Source of the DNA: Chrysomallon squamiferum
Taxonomy: Eukaryota > Mollusca > Gastropoda > Neomphalida > Peltospiridae
Assembly (NCBI GenBank): GCA_012295275.1
Contig: CM022678.1
Coordinates: 17,724,278 to 17,788,277 of the forward strand
Reading direction: 5' to 3'
Length of the DNA stretch: 64,000 nucleotides
The position numbers were made by a program, and so were the translations under genes. The notes beneath the pieces were generated by a model. That model saw only the letters and a list, made by a program, of their open reading frames with translations. It was not told the origin of the DNA and did no database searches. Positions 23,561 through 34,508 of the stretch are shown here, piece by piece (the stretch's first letter is position 1; each line of letters opens with the position of its first letter).

Positions 23561-26160
23561 AACAGCAAGTATGTATATATATATATGGGTATGTTTGTTT
23601 ATGGCATTTGTATGTATGCGACAGGGTGTGCATATATGGTGCATGTCTGTGCTTCTAAAGTGCAAATGTGATGATGATGATGTGTTGGGGTGTGTGTTTG
23701 TGTGTGTATGCGTTATGCATGCAATCAAGCATGTGTGTTTTGGTTATTGTGGGTCTGAGTTAGTTTGTCTGCATGATGTGCATTTTATGCATAAATTAAT
23801 TTTTTATTAAAATAATGTGATAATTTACAACTCACAGGAGAATCAGTGTAACACCCCCAGTAATAAATGTCTTCTCCTTCTAACAAATGAGCTGACCAAT
23901 CAAAAGTGTCCACTGGATCTGAACGACAAAAACAGTCAATGTAAAAACAATCTGAGAAATTAAAATGCACTTGTCAGTTATTTATTTTCTACAAATGTAA
24001 TATTATATCATTTACATTGTTTCAGATTTTCTTATTATTCTAACACTAATGTATTTATGCAAATAAATAATTAAAATTTTTAGTCAGTTATACTTTATTG
24101 TTAGCAAAGATTTGTTTCCATTTTCTTTAGAACTACTATGATATTAATATAACATATGTTTGGATTAAAACAGTTACACCATTACATTAATAAATTAACT
24201 AGATATAGAAAATGCTTGCTATAGGTAATTAATTAAATAATCAAAATAAATTATTATTAATATAATCAACTGGCGAAAACAGTTTAATTTTTACCACTCA
24301 CACACACACACACAAACACAAACACACACTTAAAGAGAGAGAGAGAGATGTAAGACATAAAATTAGTTAAGTAAGTAATCTGTGAGTTTTTCTACCTTCT
24401 ACTACTGCATGACTCTGGTCAGTGTATTCACAACTTGTTGGGTTGTTTGCGAGTGACAGCAACAAAGACAAAATGGCATAATGAGTGCTTGTCTGGAACG
24501 GGAAAAAAGTTAATTTGTTGATAAAACATTTAATTTTTATTTTTATTTAATAATTAATATTATTATTAATATATATATATATATATTTGTAAAAATTAAA
24601 ATAGAAAGATATAACTACAAATAAAATTGAAAAACAAAGCACAAGAAAAAACATACTTATAACCATTTGTTATTTATCACTCAGTGACAACCCTGATTCA
24701 ATGTCTATAAAAAAATGTATTTTCAGTTTAGCATTAAAAAGAGAGAAAAAAAAGAAAATTTTATACAACCCAGTGAATAAAAAAAAAAAAAAAAAAAAGA
24801 TAAAAGAGATGAAAAAGTTCTCACACTAAATGACTAATAACTAAAAAAATTACTTTTGGGTTTTGAGTTTCTTTGGAAATTGGACTGTCAAGAAATGTTT
24901 CTAAAAGCTGAGACAAACTTTTTGACTTTTCTGGCTGAGAATGAACTTCAAATTTTGTTATCAGCCTGAAAATGATGTAAAAAATACTTTATATATATAT
25001 ATAGATAGATAGATAAATGAATGGATACACAGAAATGAATGGACAGAAATAAAAAAACATATATTCATGTGTGTTGAAATGTATGGATGAGTGCATTTTT
25101 TTTGTGTCAAAAAAGATTCTTTAAAAAATAAGAAAATAAATAAATAAATAAATAAAAACAGCAGCAAGTGTTCTGAATTTTAAGTCGACAAAATTTGAAT
25201 ATGAAAACAAAATGAAACCAATTTTCAAGTAATACCATTACTGAATATTTCACTTAGCTTGTGAACATAAATATTAATTTGGAAAGCTGTTACAAACTTT
25301 TTTTTAAAGTATCTAATATATTTCACTGCTACAGAAACCCTGCAATGTAACCACTGATAAATATATACAGATTGTAAATTGATATCAGATAGTATACATA
25401 TATTTCTTTGATATATATGTGAATAAAACAAGAAGGTATCTAGACACAATACCCTTGAAGATCTCGAATAACGTTATGACTGTTTACATCAAGGAATCGA
25501 TGGAATTTGAAGTTTGATTTCAAAAACTGTTGGCACAGATGAAAATTTTCTTCCCCTTCCTGTAGTAAAAATATATTTTGTTATCTTTCTACTAATATGT
25601 GAATAATCCAAATAATAGCTATAAGTTAGAAAATAAATTCAATAAAATATATTATTTTAAACACAACACATGCGTGTCTTTGTGTGTGTGTGTGTGTGTG
25701 TGTGTCTATATTATATATATATATATATTTGTTGAAAAAATACATGATGATGGGTCAATCTAGGACCAGTTTCATATCACAACCAATGACTACAACATCA
25801 AAGATTATAGTATGTGTCATCCTCTCTTTTGGAAAATCCACGTAAATTATATTTTGGATAATAAAAAACATGCAACATTTGAGCTTTTTTCTTTTTCTAT
25901 TTAACATTATACTGCTCATTCTATAATAATTTAAAGTAGTCAGGTCTGTTTTTATTTTAGGTCATACATGGAACTATGTAACAACTTAACAAATGCTGTG
26001 AATAATGCCAGCTTCTGAACTCTGACACTGCTTATTAGAATATTAATCAATATTCCATTAATGTTGTTATAATATTTTAAATTGATCTAACCTGAAACCC
26101 TGTTATCTGAGTGGTGAGTTCTTTACTAAGTTTTTCAAACTGTCCTCGCCAGCGAGCCAT
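9503..26160 (-). CDS. TUBGCP5: Gamma-tubulin complex component 5 (GCP5), complete, 22 coding exons, 997 aa
   Basis: Exons: 26160-26092, 25559-25453, 24965-24854, 24492-24396, 23918-23836, 23333-23095, 22541-22452, 21876-21783, 21301-21085, 20638-20436, 19654-19539, 18929-18667, 18030-17781, 17275-17113, 16712-16650, 16032-15941, 15470-15383, 13661-13541, 13151-12997, 11756-11542, 10065-9965, 9558-9503. They sum to 2994 nt with every phase matching; human GCP5 is about 1020 aa. Landmarks of the Spc97/Spc98 (GRIP) family follow the human order: FKFHRFLDVNSHNV, VTETQIVREVLW, NDLFIFQY, YDPLLLINFE, YPHIRSRYE, FFLMEAGDTMFSFY, PWPVDIVIS, YFVNSLHNYIMTR, IHERCL, and the tail LESLAFALVTL. GCP5 is a fan-shaped subunit of the gamma-tubulin ring complex that helps nucleate microtubules at centrosomes. 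The start MARW resembles the vertebrate start. The intron after exon 13 uses a GC donor; all others are GT-AG. Confidence 0.95.
9966..10290 (-). repeat. Exon-edge duplication: four copies of the TUBGCP5 exon 21 acceptor region
   Basis: The 5' part of exon 21 (9965-10065; sense RLQSIDEMETEFT), its acceptor and about 45 bp of TAAATAAA-type intron recur three more times upstream in the intron, around 10106-10150, 10178-10215 and 10250-10285. Spacing is about 71 bp. The outermost copy still reads VDEMETEFIQ. Only the copy at 9965-10065 continues into the full exon. Confidence 0.8.
10659..10712. repeat. (TA)n microsatellite
   Basis: About 54 bp of alternating T and A in TUBGCP5 intron 20. A second, shorter TA run lies at 10741-10755. 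Confidence 0.95.
10960..11515. repeat. ~40-bp minisatellite in TUBGCP5 intron 20
   Basis: Imperfect tandem units built on AATAAAAATACACTTGAATA followed by TCTACAAAGTACACAGTATT. About 13 copies with indels run almost to the exon 20 donor at 11541. The copies nearest the exon are the most uniform, which points to recent expansion at that end. Confidence 0.85.
11765..12985. repeat. 20-bp minisatellite filling TUBGCP5 intron 19
   Basis: A degenerate GGTGAG-rich start (11765-12010) grades into about 48 regular units of TGAACTGAGATGTGTTGAAG with G/A and T/G variants. The array occupies nearly the whole 1.24-kb intron, from about 10 bp beyond exon 20 to about 12 bp from exon 19. On the sense strand each unit reads CACTTCAACACATCTCAG, a pyrimidine-rich stretch ending in CAG. 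Confidence 0.92.
13391..13456. repeat. (CT)n microsatellite
   Basis: 66 bp of CT dinucleotides in TUBGCP5 intron 18, about 85 bp from the exon 18 donor. Confidence 0.95.
13659..15061. repeat. 54-bp minisatellite, ~26 copies, every unit carrying a copy of the TUBGCP5 exon 18 acceptor
   Basis: Units begin at 13659, 13713 and every 54 bp after that, and are nearly identical (main variants are CTGTTCACTTC versus CTTTTCACTCC). On the sense (minus) strand each unit contains GTAATTTACAG followed by GTG. This is exactly the authentic exon 18 acceptor (AG at 13662-13663, exon starting at 13661), which forms the 5'-most unit on the plus strand. In decoy units the sequence after AG reads GTG TGA, a stop in the exon frame. 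Because 54 is a multiple of 3, two long plus-strand open frames appear; they are artefacts of the array. Confidence 0.95.
15066..15200. repeat. Short ~42-bp repeat next to the 54-bp array
   Basis: About three imperfect copies of a unit containing ACTACAGATTCAGGTTTTTC and TACTACACATTTAG directly follow the 54-bp array in TUBGCP5 intron 17. Confidence 0.8.
16296..16332. repeat. GT-rich tract and poly-A run in TUBGCP5 intron 15
   Basis: A 30-bp A run follows about 170 bp of imperfect GT and GTAT repeats (16115-16290). No gene is present. Confidence 0.8.
18040..18300. repeat. (AAAAT)n array supplying the pyrimidine tract of TUBGCP5 exon 13
   Basis: About 260 bp of AAAAT pentamers with some AAAT and an A run. 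It starts about 10 bp upstream (sense) of exon 13, whose acceptor is at 18031-18032. On the sense strand it is a (TTTTA)n run leading straight into TTTTCAG, so the splice-site pyrimidine tract is part of the microsatellite. Confidence 0.92.
19066..20345. other. AAT/AAC-rich intron sequence around TUBGCP5 exon 11
   Basis: Outside the exon at 19539-19654, this stretch is AT-rich filler with AAT, AAC, AAAT and ACA simple repeats (for example 19072-19105, 19960-20010, 20260-20290). No additional exon is visible. Confidence 0.6.
20404..20430. repeat. (ACG/ACA)n trinucleotide tract at the TUBGCP5 exon 10 donor
   Basis: A short AACGACGACAACG tract directly follows (sense) the donor at 20435-20434. 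It would add a run of valines to the protein if read through. Confidence 0.7.
21015..21060. repeat. (GT)n microsatellite
   Basis: About 45 bp of GT repeats in TUBGCP5 intron 9, 25 bp from the exon 9 donor at 21084. Confidence 0.95.
21586..21640. repeat. (ATT)n microsatellite
   Basis: About 50 bp of ATT repeats in TUBGCP5 intron 8. Confidence 0.9.
21886..22215. repeat. (AAAT)n - (CAAA)n compound tetranucleotide array
   Basis: AAAT units (21890-21944) pass into CAAA units (21945-21990), then after about 60 bp a second degenerate AAAT/CAAA tract reaches about 22215. It starts about 10 bp from the exon 8 acceptor at 21877-21878. Confidence 0.9.
22899..23121 (-). repeat. Exon-edge duplication: three 81-bp copies of the TUBGCP5 exon 6 donor region
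   Basis: Units start at 22899, 22980 and 23061 with a period of exactly 81 bp. The unit at 23061-23121 contains the last ~27 nt of exon 6 (sense SSNLFRDW) and its donor (GT at 23094-23093). The two units further into the intron repeat that exon end and the same GT donor almost base for base. Using a distal donor would insert intron-derived codons; 81 bp is a multiple of three, but the sense unit contains TGA in the exon frame. Confidence 0.88.
23519..23558. repeat. (GA)n microsatellite and GTAT-rich tract
   Basis: 40 bp of GA in TUBGCP5 intron 5, followed by TATG/TGTG-rich sequence to about 23720. Confidence 0.9.
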
Positions 26161-27859
26161 ATCTTTCAGTATAATGTTTTCACCTGTAGATTTTTTCTGA
26201 TATATTCCTTTATTGGGCTCTGTCTTCCATAAAATCTCTTCATACTTATTTATAAAAAAATTTAAAAAACAGTTATTTACTTCATTTTGTCAACATTTTA
26301 TGCTAAAAAGCTTAAAAATGTTTAATTATTATAAACATTGTTATTATAATGAATTTATAAAAGATATTTAAGACATAAGTAACTACAGGTTCATTATTGT
26401 TTGTTTTTGTTACTTAAAAATATAATTATATTTCCAAAACTTCAGAGTAAATTTTCAAACGACTCAAAGATCGTGACGATTGACAGTGTTTATTTCCATA
26501 ATTAGTGTGTGCATTCATGTTAAATATAACTTAATAACTCAAAATACAACTAAAACGATATTTTACTTTTCACGCACTCAGAATTATCAGTTAAAAATAA
26601 ACGAAGTTCCATATTTTGAGATGCCGGCAAAAGTAAACTTTGTAAACATGTTTATTTCCGGTTTTATTGGGTAATGTAAAATAAAAATTCGTTTTCTAAA
26701 TCGGAAACATAAGAATTGTTTTTTCGTTAGTGTCGCTGTTTGTTCTTGTGGAAATTAAGTTTGCACGATGTTTCGTTTTAAGATAATGGAAATTAAATGG
26801 AGAAAGAAAATCAAGAAAAACAAATTAGTTTAATAAACTCTATCATTTTAAAACTAATTTTATAATTTAAAAAGTGTCTCTAGTTGTTGTGAGATTTTAA
26901 TTTCGTTGTTAGTGAGGTTAATACATTTTGTGATCTATTAAACCTAAATAAAAACTAATTCGAATTACGAATCAGTTTCCAGCAACCAATGGATCTGAGA
27001 TTTAAACAAACAATCCGATTCCAGATGATATTTTCTTATTCATTTTAACAGTTCCTTGTTGTAAGAGATCGAAATTGAGAGACGGTGGGTTTGTTTTTAT
27101 TGCAAGTATGAATACTCCAAAGAGATGAACAAGTAAGAAACGTGTCCCTGTAACGTCAGAATGATAGAAATATATCAATGTAACATTTTTTTCCTGTTTT
27201 CATACAGAAGTTATTTTTTTACTACATAGTGTCTGTCATGTGTAATGAACCACTAGACTGTCCACCTTTTTATTTACTTGCGCTTAAAATTTTTGTCACA
27301 TTTTCCCTAACAACACATCAACACCAGTCTACATGTACGCTATTAAAACAAAATGCGAATGTAAGAAAAAAAAAATCATATTGTTTGAAGATGTATATAG
27401 AATCTTTTTTAAGTTCAGTCAGGAAACGGTTTGGGCAGTAAAAACATTCGGTTAATGATTTTGAATAATAATTTCATCCATATTTTATTTCTTTTCATGT
27501 TTTCGTTAATGTTATAGTTACACTGTTAAAAAATGTTCTTACATAATTTAACTGACTCATAATAATGAAATGAGAATTGAAAGAATTTACATAATTACTA
27601 TGATATGTGACAAATAAGAATAATACATAATTAATCAAGTCTGTCTGGGTTCACCAAAACAAATCTACATTTGAGAATTACCCAATCAGAATATACATTT
27701 GAAACATATTTCAACATATTGTATTGTAAAATAAGTATTTATCTAACAAATCATACCAAAAATAAAATAAAATAAAATAATAATAACAAGAATAATAATA
27801 AAATAAATAATAATGAATTAATGATAAACAACAACACAGCATGATAAGCATATGGGTGA

Positions 27860-27892
<33 letters not shown>

Positions 27893-27909
27893 TAAAATAA
27901 ATAATCAAT

Positions 27910-27940
<31 letters not shown>

Positions 27941-28211
27941 CCCAAAGCACAAACAAACAAATAACAAAAACAACAATGAAAAATATATTAATTATCAAAT
28001 AAAAAAATAAAATCAGAACAGTAGTCTGGTAACTGATAATACGAATGTAGACCTGTAGGAGGATAACTGACAGGAAATAACTGATAAATGAAATGCTACA
28101 AACTTTCTGCTTTGAGATATTTGTGATCCTGGGTCAGAACTTGTTTATACACCAGTGATTAAAAATAACCAAATGTTTTTTTTTTTTAATTTTTAATTTT
28201 AATTTTCCCAG
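26161..28211. promoter_or_regulatory. Probable TUBGCP5 promoter region and spacer before the plus-strand exon
   Basis: No coding exon is seen. 26161-27130 lacks long microsatellites, as expected for a promoter and 5' UTR of TUBGCP5. 27770-27960 holds AAT and AAAT simple repeats. No motif fixes a transcription start. The upstream exons that the plus-strand exon at 28212 should have were not found here. Confidence 0.4.
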
Positions 28212-29003
28212 AACTCCTGCGTCAAGCACAAGCCACTGCTACTGTTGTTGTTCAACAGAAGCCAATGCCTCGTCACACCACATGGATGTTGATGCCGCCC
28301 TTCACGAACTGGGCATGCTCAGTACAGTCACCAACAGCCGGCACCAATTTCTGAAAGAAAGGAACCGAACGCTCAGCGAAAACTCAGGCGATATCGGAGA
28401 AATCACGGACAAGCGTGAACGGATACCACATCGTACAAATCGACAAACACTTTGTGTCTGGACTGTCGCTGGACAGGTCCGCAACAGTTCACAAATCTCC
28501 ATCGGAATCGGCGCTCCACAACGGCTCCATCGACGGCTTCTTTCTGCCCGCTTCCCTCTCCGAACCTCCGTCGTTCGCGTCGCAGTTTCAGGAACACGGG
28601 CTCGCGAGCTCAGAGTCGAGGGGAAAACAGCTGACAGGGGAAACCGCGACAGGCGAGCCCGCTGGAAGTTCAAACCAGCACAAACCGCCTGGCGAGAGTG
28701 AAGCTGTCGCGGGCGTACCGCCACCAAAGACCTTACAGTCTGTCGGGCAGGCTGTACCATTCCATGCACGAAAGCGATTTCCACGCGGAGGAGCAGGTCG
28801 ACCGGAACCAGTCCAAATCGAACGTTAGCTCTCCGGTCAAAGGAGGCGAAGAAACGCTCCTGCCAAGGTCAAGGTCGTTGGACAATCTTGACCTGGCCAA
28901 ACTGAAACTGACCGACCTTTTCGATGGTGAAAGTAGTTATTGTGAATCTCAGTCGATGGAAGATGTGTCGAAGGATTTAGAGAGGTTGCAGGTTAATGAC
29001 TGA
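28212..29003 (+). CDS. Unrecognised protein, C-terminal coding exon with two apparent frameshifts
   Basis: I do not recognise this protein. The stretch is GC-rich compared with its AT-rich surroundings and looks coding, but the best reading changes frame twice. From an acceptor at 28210-28211 it reads a Cys-rich segment (SHCYCCCSTEANASSHH) and HELGMLSTVTNSRHQFLKER. Near 28410 it moves by one base to NGYHIVQIDKHFVSGLSLDR and ALHNGSIDGFFLPASLSEPP. Near 28690 it moves by one more base to VKLSRAYRHQRPYSLSGRLY and PRSRSLDNLDLAKLKLTDLF, with a stop at 29001-29003. Each shift equals one extra base. Explanations are assembly errors, a young pseudogene, or an unusual transcript. The CYCCC cluster could be palmitoylated, and the Ser-rich body looks disordered. 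No upstream exon was found. Confidence 0.5.
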
Positions 29004-29039
29004 TGCTGGTGTAACAGTTTATGTGTTTATTAAAACTTA

Positions 29040-29093
<54 letters not shown>

Positions 29094-31340
29094 CTCTGTA
29101 TGTCTTTACAGTTTCAGAGCTGTTCAATGTTTACCACTGGTCTGTTTTTAATTTATAATTTAATGAATTGAACTGTACTGAACAAAAATCAGAAAATGTT
29201 GGCAACTTAGTATCAGTGAAATAGTTGGGACATATTGGCAACAAAACGTTCACTTTTGGCATAGCAAAACATTAAATAACATTTTTTTTTTTTTTAGCTT
29301 ATTTAAATTATTTATTTTTCTGCATATTGTTTAGATTTGCTGCTTTTCTTTGAGTTTATTTTCATAGAAATATTTCAGTACCAGAACACGATAAAGAAAA
29401 TGGCAGTGTTAAAATGGTTCAGAACAAATTATTGTAACATTATGACACATGGAAAAAGCTGATGAGATGGGTTTTTTTTTTTTTTTAAATGAATATTGGT
29501 TAATTACCATGAATTGCAGGAACAAAGGAGGTTAAAGTTGAATGATGGTAATAATTGTTTTATTATACGTGATTCTTAATCTAGTGAATCCTGGAAAATG
29601 TTTGCATCCTGTGATTTTTAAAAATACACTGCTGCAAATGAGGCATAATTTGGTTTGGTGTTTCATTAAGAAGTTCAATTTTAAAAGAAATAAATGGAAA
29701 TGTAATTTTTATTATATAAAAGTTTAAAAAAAAAAAAAAAAAAAATTGATAGGTTCATTAAGGTAATGTTGTGATTGCAAAAAAACAGTAAGCTAGAGTA
29801 CGTTTCAGATTGTGTTGGATGAAAATGGTGATATTTTGTCTTGGCATAATCAGGAACATACCCAAAGATTAGTCTTGAAATGGTTCAGACTTTAGCATAT
29901 TTATAATTACAAGAACCAGACAGTATATATTTACATACATTTCAAAAGTGTAAAAATACCTTTTGGTGTTTTTAAAGTTCTAGTACTTGGTAAATTCTCA
30001 CATATGTTTGTGTTCATCAACATTTTCTGATTTGCTACACTAATTTATATTTTATAATGAAATAATGTTATTTGCTCAGTGAAGTTATCTGTAATAATAA
30101 GTTGAATATTTCAGTATACTTTTAACTGAAAATCGTAACCAAGTTATTAAATAATTAAAAATTGATTTTTATTCTTAATTTAATTTTCATTTTGTTATAA
30201 ATGTATTAAATTTTATGGTTGATGAATTATTTTTGTAAATAAATAATAATTTATATTGTCTGAAGAAAAATAATAATAATAATACAATAAAGACTTCTGT
30301 GAGATAAAGTTCAGAAATGAAAGTGAAAACAGAATTCATTAAGATAAATAAGATAATTAAACATGCATAATATTAATGTGAATATCAAATAATTAATAAT
30401 AATAATAATAATAGTAATATTAGTAACAACAATAGTAATAATAGTAACGATAATAATAACAGCAATAATTATGAAATTAATAATGATAATATTTTAGCAT
30501 TCTGATAATTTTAGGTTATTTAAATTTATATGTTTAGGATGGTTCAAAACATTGTTTATATACTAAAAGAACAAACATAAGTTAATTACTGATTTTTTTT
30601 TGTATCAAATTAAAGCAAGAAAAACACACTTTAAAGTTTTCCCATATTTGTGTATAATAATAATAATAATTATATTAATAATAAACATTTTTTAAGCTTT
30701 ATGTTACTAAATTATAAACTATATACAAAACATGCATGAAATGAAACCAAGAACTGTAACATTTACAAAGTAATCAATTTTCATACAAGATTCTTTAAAA
30801 ACCCCAGAAATAAACAATAAAATGATAGTAAGTTCAGTTCTTTAAAGCCTCTAATTAACTCATGATAATTATGTTACTTTTATTAGAAGTTTGAGAATTT
30901 AAAAAATTAATTTTGATAATCTTTGTCAGTTTAAAATTGCTTGTTTTTACTGACATTGTTTGTTGGGGGCTATCCCAGTTTGCATTGCTTTGCAGCCATT
31001 TTGCTTTCCTAACCCATGGCAGTTAGGTGTGTTGGAAATTGTTAAAATCCTTCTTCCATCTGTCTGTTTATACATCTAAAAACACACTGATACATTTATA
31101 CATCCATATATTTATTTCTCTTTAATATACAGCCTCATTCTGGGGAATCAAAATGGCTGATTTTTACAGATGTATATTGCAAACAAAGAGTTGACCACAC
31201 AGGAAAACAAGGAATTATAAAGTTACAGAAATTGTTTTATAGTATTTCCACATTATATTCATTATTTTTTGTTGAAGTAAAATCAGTAAATATTCAGATA
31301 TCAAAAATGTAAATCACAGGTACAAAATTGTCACTGTTAT
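29004..31340. other. Gene-free AT-rich DNA, probable 3' UTR then intergenic
   Basis: No coding potential is visible. It contains (TA)n at 29039-29090, short A and T runs, and AAT/AGT patches at 30390-30480. Several AATAAA hexamers occur at 30240-30300 on the plus strand, but the poly(A) site cannot be chosen. Confidence 0.55.
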
Positions 31341-31344
31341 AGAT

Positions 31345-31640
31345 GATGCAGACTGAGTATCCCCTCTTCTGAAATTGTCTCAGATTTTGGAATATCAAGA
31401 CTATAGCCTGAGAATAGAATCCATGTTTATGCACAAAATCAGTTTATATGTCATATTCTGCTTATACAAGTAGTCTGCAGGTAGTTTTAAGTGAGTTTTT
31501 TTATTTTTTTTATTTTTTTAATAATTTTTAATAATTTTGTAAACTAAATTCATCACTGAAAAGCTATAAAGTGTCAGAGTCTCAGCTTGATCTTGGAAAA
31601 GGTTTTGGATTTCAGACAAAGGATGCTGGATGTGTGTTGG
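31345..31640 (+). mobile_element. Short non-autonomous TIR element, Tigger/pogo-like (copy A)
   Basis: The left end reads ACTGAGTATCCCCTCTTCTG; the right end contains GGTTTTGGATTTCAGACAAA then GGATGCTGG, which is roughly the inverted form of the left end. Internal blocks (AGATTTTGG, GCCTGAGAATAGAATCC, TAGTCTGCAGGTAG) match the element at 33133-33432. The TGAGTATCC / TCTGAAAT / GATTTTGG layout resembles the ends of mammalian Tigger-type (pogo) repeats as I remember them. Borders are approximate. Confidence 0.45.
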
Positions 31641-33015
31641 CTGTAAAAGAGGACAGGTGAAATATAAACATGTCTTTGTAATCCTGTCTGGAGAAAACTC
31701 AGACAAAGTAAGATAATGTTAAAAATTTTTAAATTGCAGTATTTAATTCATAAAACATACTGAACAAAAAAAAGCAAAAACAAGAGAGAAGCCCAAAGAA
31801 CAAAAAAAAAACAATTTAAAAAAAATATACATATACGGTAATAACAGTTATAACTGTAGAATAAGTCTTTAATCTAACAGATTTAATCAATCGGTGGATG
31901 TAGGGTTTTGTTGATGAAAAGTTGGTTTGGATTAATTTCTTAGTCCCAGAGCTGCTGAATCCTCTGGAAGCAGCGAATGTCTTTAATAATTGTTAACATT
32001 CATGTTAACTAATGAAAGGGGCGGGTGAATGGGTGTGTCACACCCACCTGATACTTATCATGTTAGCATACATCATCTGAAACCCATCTTGTATCCATCT
32101 GACCATCTAGTCATTGTATTTGTTAACTTTCTAATTTTTTAATTTAAATATTGAATTATTGTAGTTTTTATAATAATAAAGTTAACTGTTATGATATTAA
32201 AATATAATTTAAAACATTTTGAATTAAAAAAGACTTCATCTTCGGTATGTACATCCCTTGCTTATTATTATTATTATTATTTTTTTTTTTTTAAGAAAGG
32301 AACTTGACAAATTTGTCCAAGTTTTCTCTGCAGTTTGAATTATTTAATACACTGGTTTTAAAAAAAAAAAAAAAATGTTCAGTTACTGATATTTCAGGTA
32401 AAAGTAATTTCAAAACTTTTAATATGTTATCAGTCTTTTTACATTATGTTTAACAATACATTTTAACAACATATTGAAACAACAGATGAATATAAACAAT
32501 CATTTTGTTCTTAATTTGAAACTGTATATCTCAGGTGATAAAAAAAAAAAAAAAACAGTCTTAATATATTCGATAGATTTCCAAATTGTATCCTGCTTTT
32601 TTTTTATGTTTTTTTTTTAATTTTTATCCCATTTAAATTGTAATGAAAAAAGTCTAACAAAAAAAAAAATAATATTATCCAAAAATATCAGATGGCTGGC
32701 ACTTTCATGAGTGATTCATTACTGCATACAGAGAACAAATATTGTGTAAATTTTCTTTAATCTCAGAAAAAGAGAAACATGGGTATTAGTCCTTCATGTA
32801 CATAGTGATTAAAGTAAAATGGTGGATTTTAGCTGTTTTGTGACAGTATTTTTTATTGTTATATTTGTTACGAGCAGTTGTAGATTGCACCCCCTAAAAA
32901 ATAAAAAAAAATAATAAAAATAATAATTTGGAAGAGAAAAGAATTTTATTTAATCATTTATTTGAATTTCCAAAGGTACATTTAAATTTGTGACTGCAGT
33001 TACTGGGTAGCTTTT

Positions 33016-33051
<36 letters not shown>

Positions 33052-33132
33052 TTGATCTATGATTACTGTTATTGTTATAATTATTATTATACATTATTGT
33101 TTTTATTTTTTGATTATTATAATAATTATTTT
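31641..33132. other. Gene-free AT-rich DNA
   Basis: No exon is visible. It contains T and A homopolymers (32280-32293, 32359-32375, 32540-32556, 32640-32670) and (TTTA)n at 33021-33052. Confidence 0.55.
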
Positions 33133-33432
33133 AGGCTGAGAATCCTTTATCTGAAATCCTTGGAACCAACAGTGTTTCAGATTTCAGAATTTTTCTGATT
33201 TTGGTATACAAGGAGATAGCATGAGAACAGAATTTACCTCTACATATGAATTCCATTTATTTTTCACATACAGGTTACACAAATAATCTGCAGGAATTTT
33301 AAAAATAATATTTTTATGAATTTTGTGCATAAATATGATTTGTATATGATAAAAAGTCCATAAAACTCTTTAAGATATTATTATTTCAGCTCCTCGGATT
33401 TCAGAGCTTTTTGGATGAGAGATCATCAGCCT
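33133..33432 (+). mobile_element. Short non-autonomous TIR element, Tigger/pogo-like (copy B)
   Basis: About 300 bp with near-complementary ends: left GGCTGAGAATCCTTTATCTG, right GGATGAGAGATCATCAGCC. Near the left end are TGTTTCAGATTTCAG and TTTTTCTGATTTTGG; near the right end are CTCCTCGGATTTCAGAGC. There is no room for a transposase, so it would be a MITE. It shares internal blocks with copy A at 31345-31640. Confidence 0.5.
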
Positions 33433-33608
33433 GTTTTATTATTATTATTATTATTATTTTCTGTGCTGTTGTATTTTTGTTTAAACTGTGTTCAACATTG
33501 AGGCCAAATACATTAGTCTCAGGTATAGCTATCAGGAAGAATTTGTATTTGATGTAAAACAGTTAAAAAATAAAAATAATAATAACGATTATATTGATGA
33601 CAAAAAGT

Positions 33609-33641
<33 letters not shown>

Positions 33642-34056
33642 AGAGAGCTGATTAATAAAAGATATTGTTACACTCAGTTACAGCTAGATAATTATTTAAA
33701 AAAAAAAAAAAATAATAATAATAAAAAAAAAAAAAAAAAAAATGAGTAAGTAGATATAAAAATAAATTCCAAAATAAAGCCATGTTGACAAATTCCACTT
33801 TTCCATATCAAAGTTAAAAACAATAATGGCTGTGATAGAGTGAGTTTTGCAATGTCTTTGTTTTCACTCAAAGCAGAAAGGTGCCAAAATTAATTTATAA
33901 TCTTTCTTCTTCTTCTTCTTCTACTACATTTTTTTTTTTTTTTTTTAATCTTTTTTACTTTCAGATCAGATAATACTGTTTTCATTTCTGATTAGTGTGG
34001 CAAAGATTGATTATTATAGTTTTGTTAGTGACTATTCTGTTTGTGAAAAAAAAAAC

Positions 34057-34099
<43 letters not shown>

Positions 34100-34296
34100 C
34101 AATAATTTGATAAAAAGTAAAACAGCCTTAAATGCTGTTTTATAATAATTGCAATTATTATGATGATGATGATTAAATCATTTACTGTTACTACTTTTGA
34201 TTATTTTTGTATTACTTTTTATTATAACTTTTTTATTACTGTTACATTTTATTATTATTATTACTATTATTTTACTTATCATTATTATTTTACTTA

Positions 34297-34352
<56 letters not shown>

Positions 34353-34460
34353 TAGCAGATTTTGAAAATGAAAGGGGAGGCAACTGGTTTGTTTGGCTCT
34401 TACAAAATCAGTGGACTGACTGTAGCATGGCATTTAGTAGGAGCAGTAGTAGTAGTAGTT

Positions 34461-34508
<48 letters not shown>

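Noticed and set aside
28302-28784. 160-codon minus-strand frame opposite the orphan exon
   Set aside because: Arg/Ser-rich composition typical of the antisense of GC-rich coding DNA, with no splice signals; the plus strand has better protein character.
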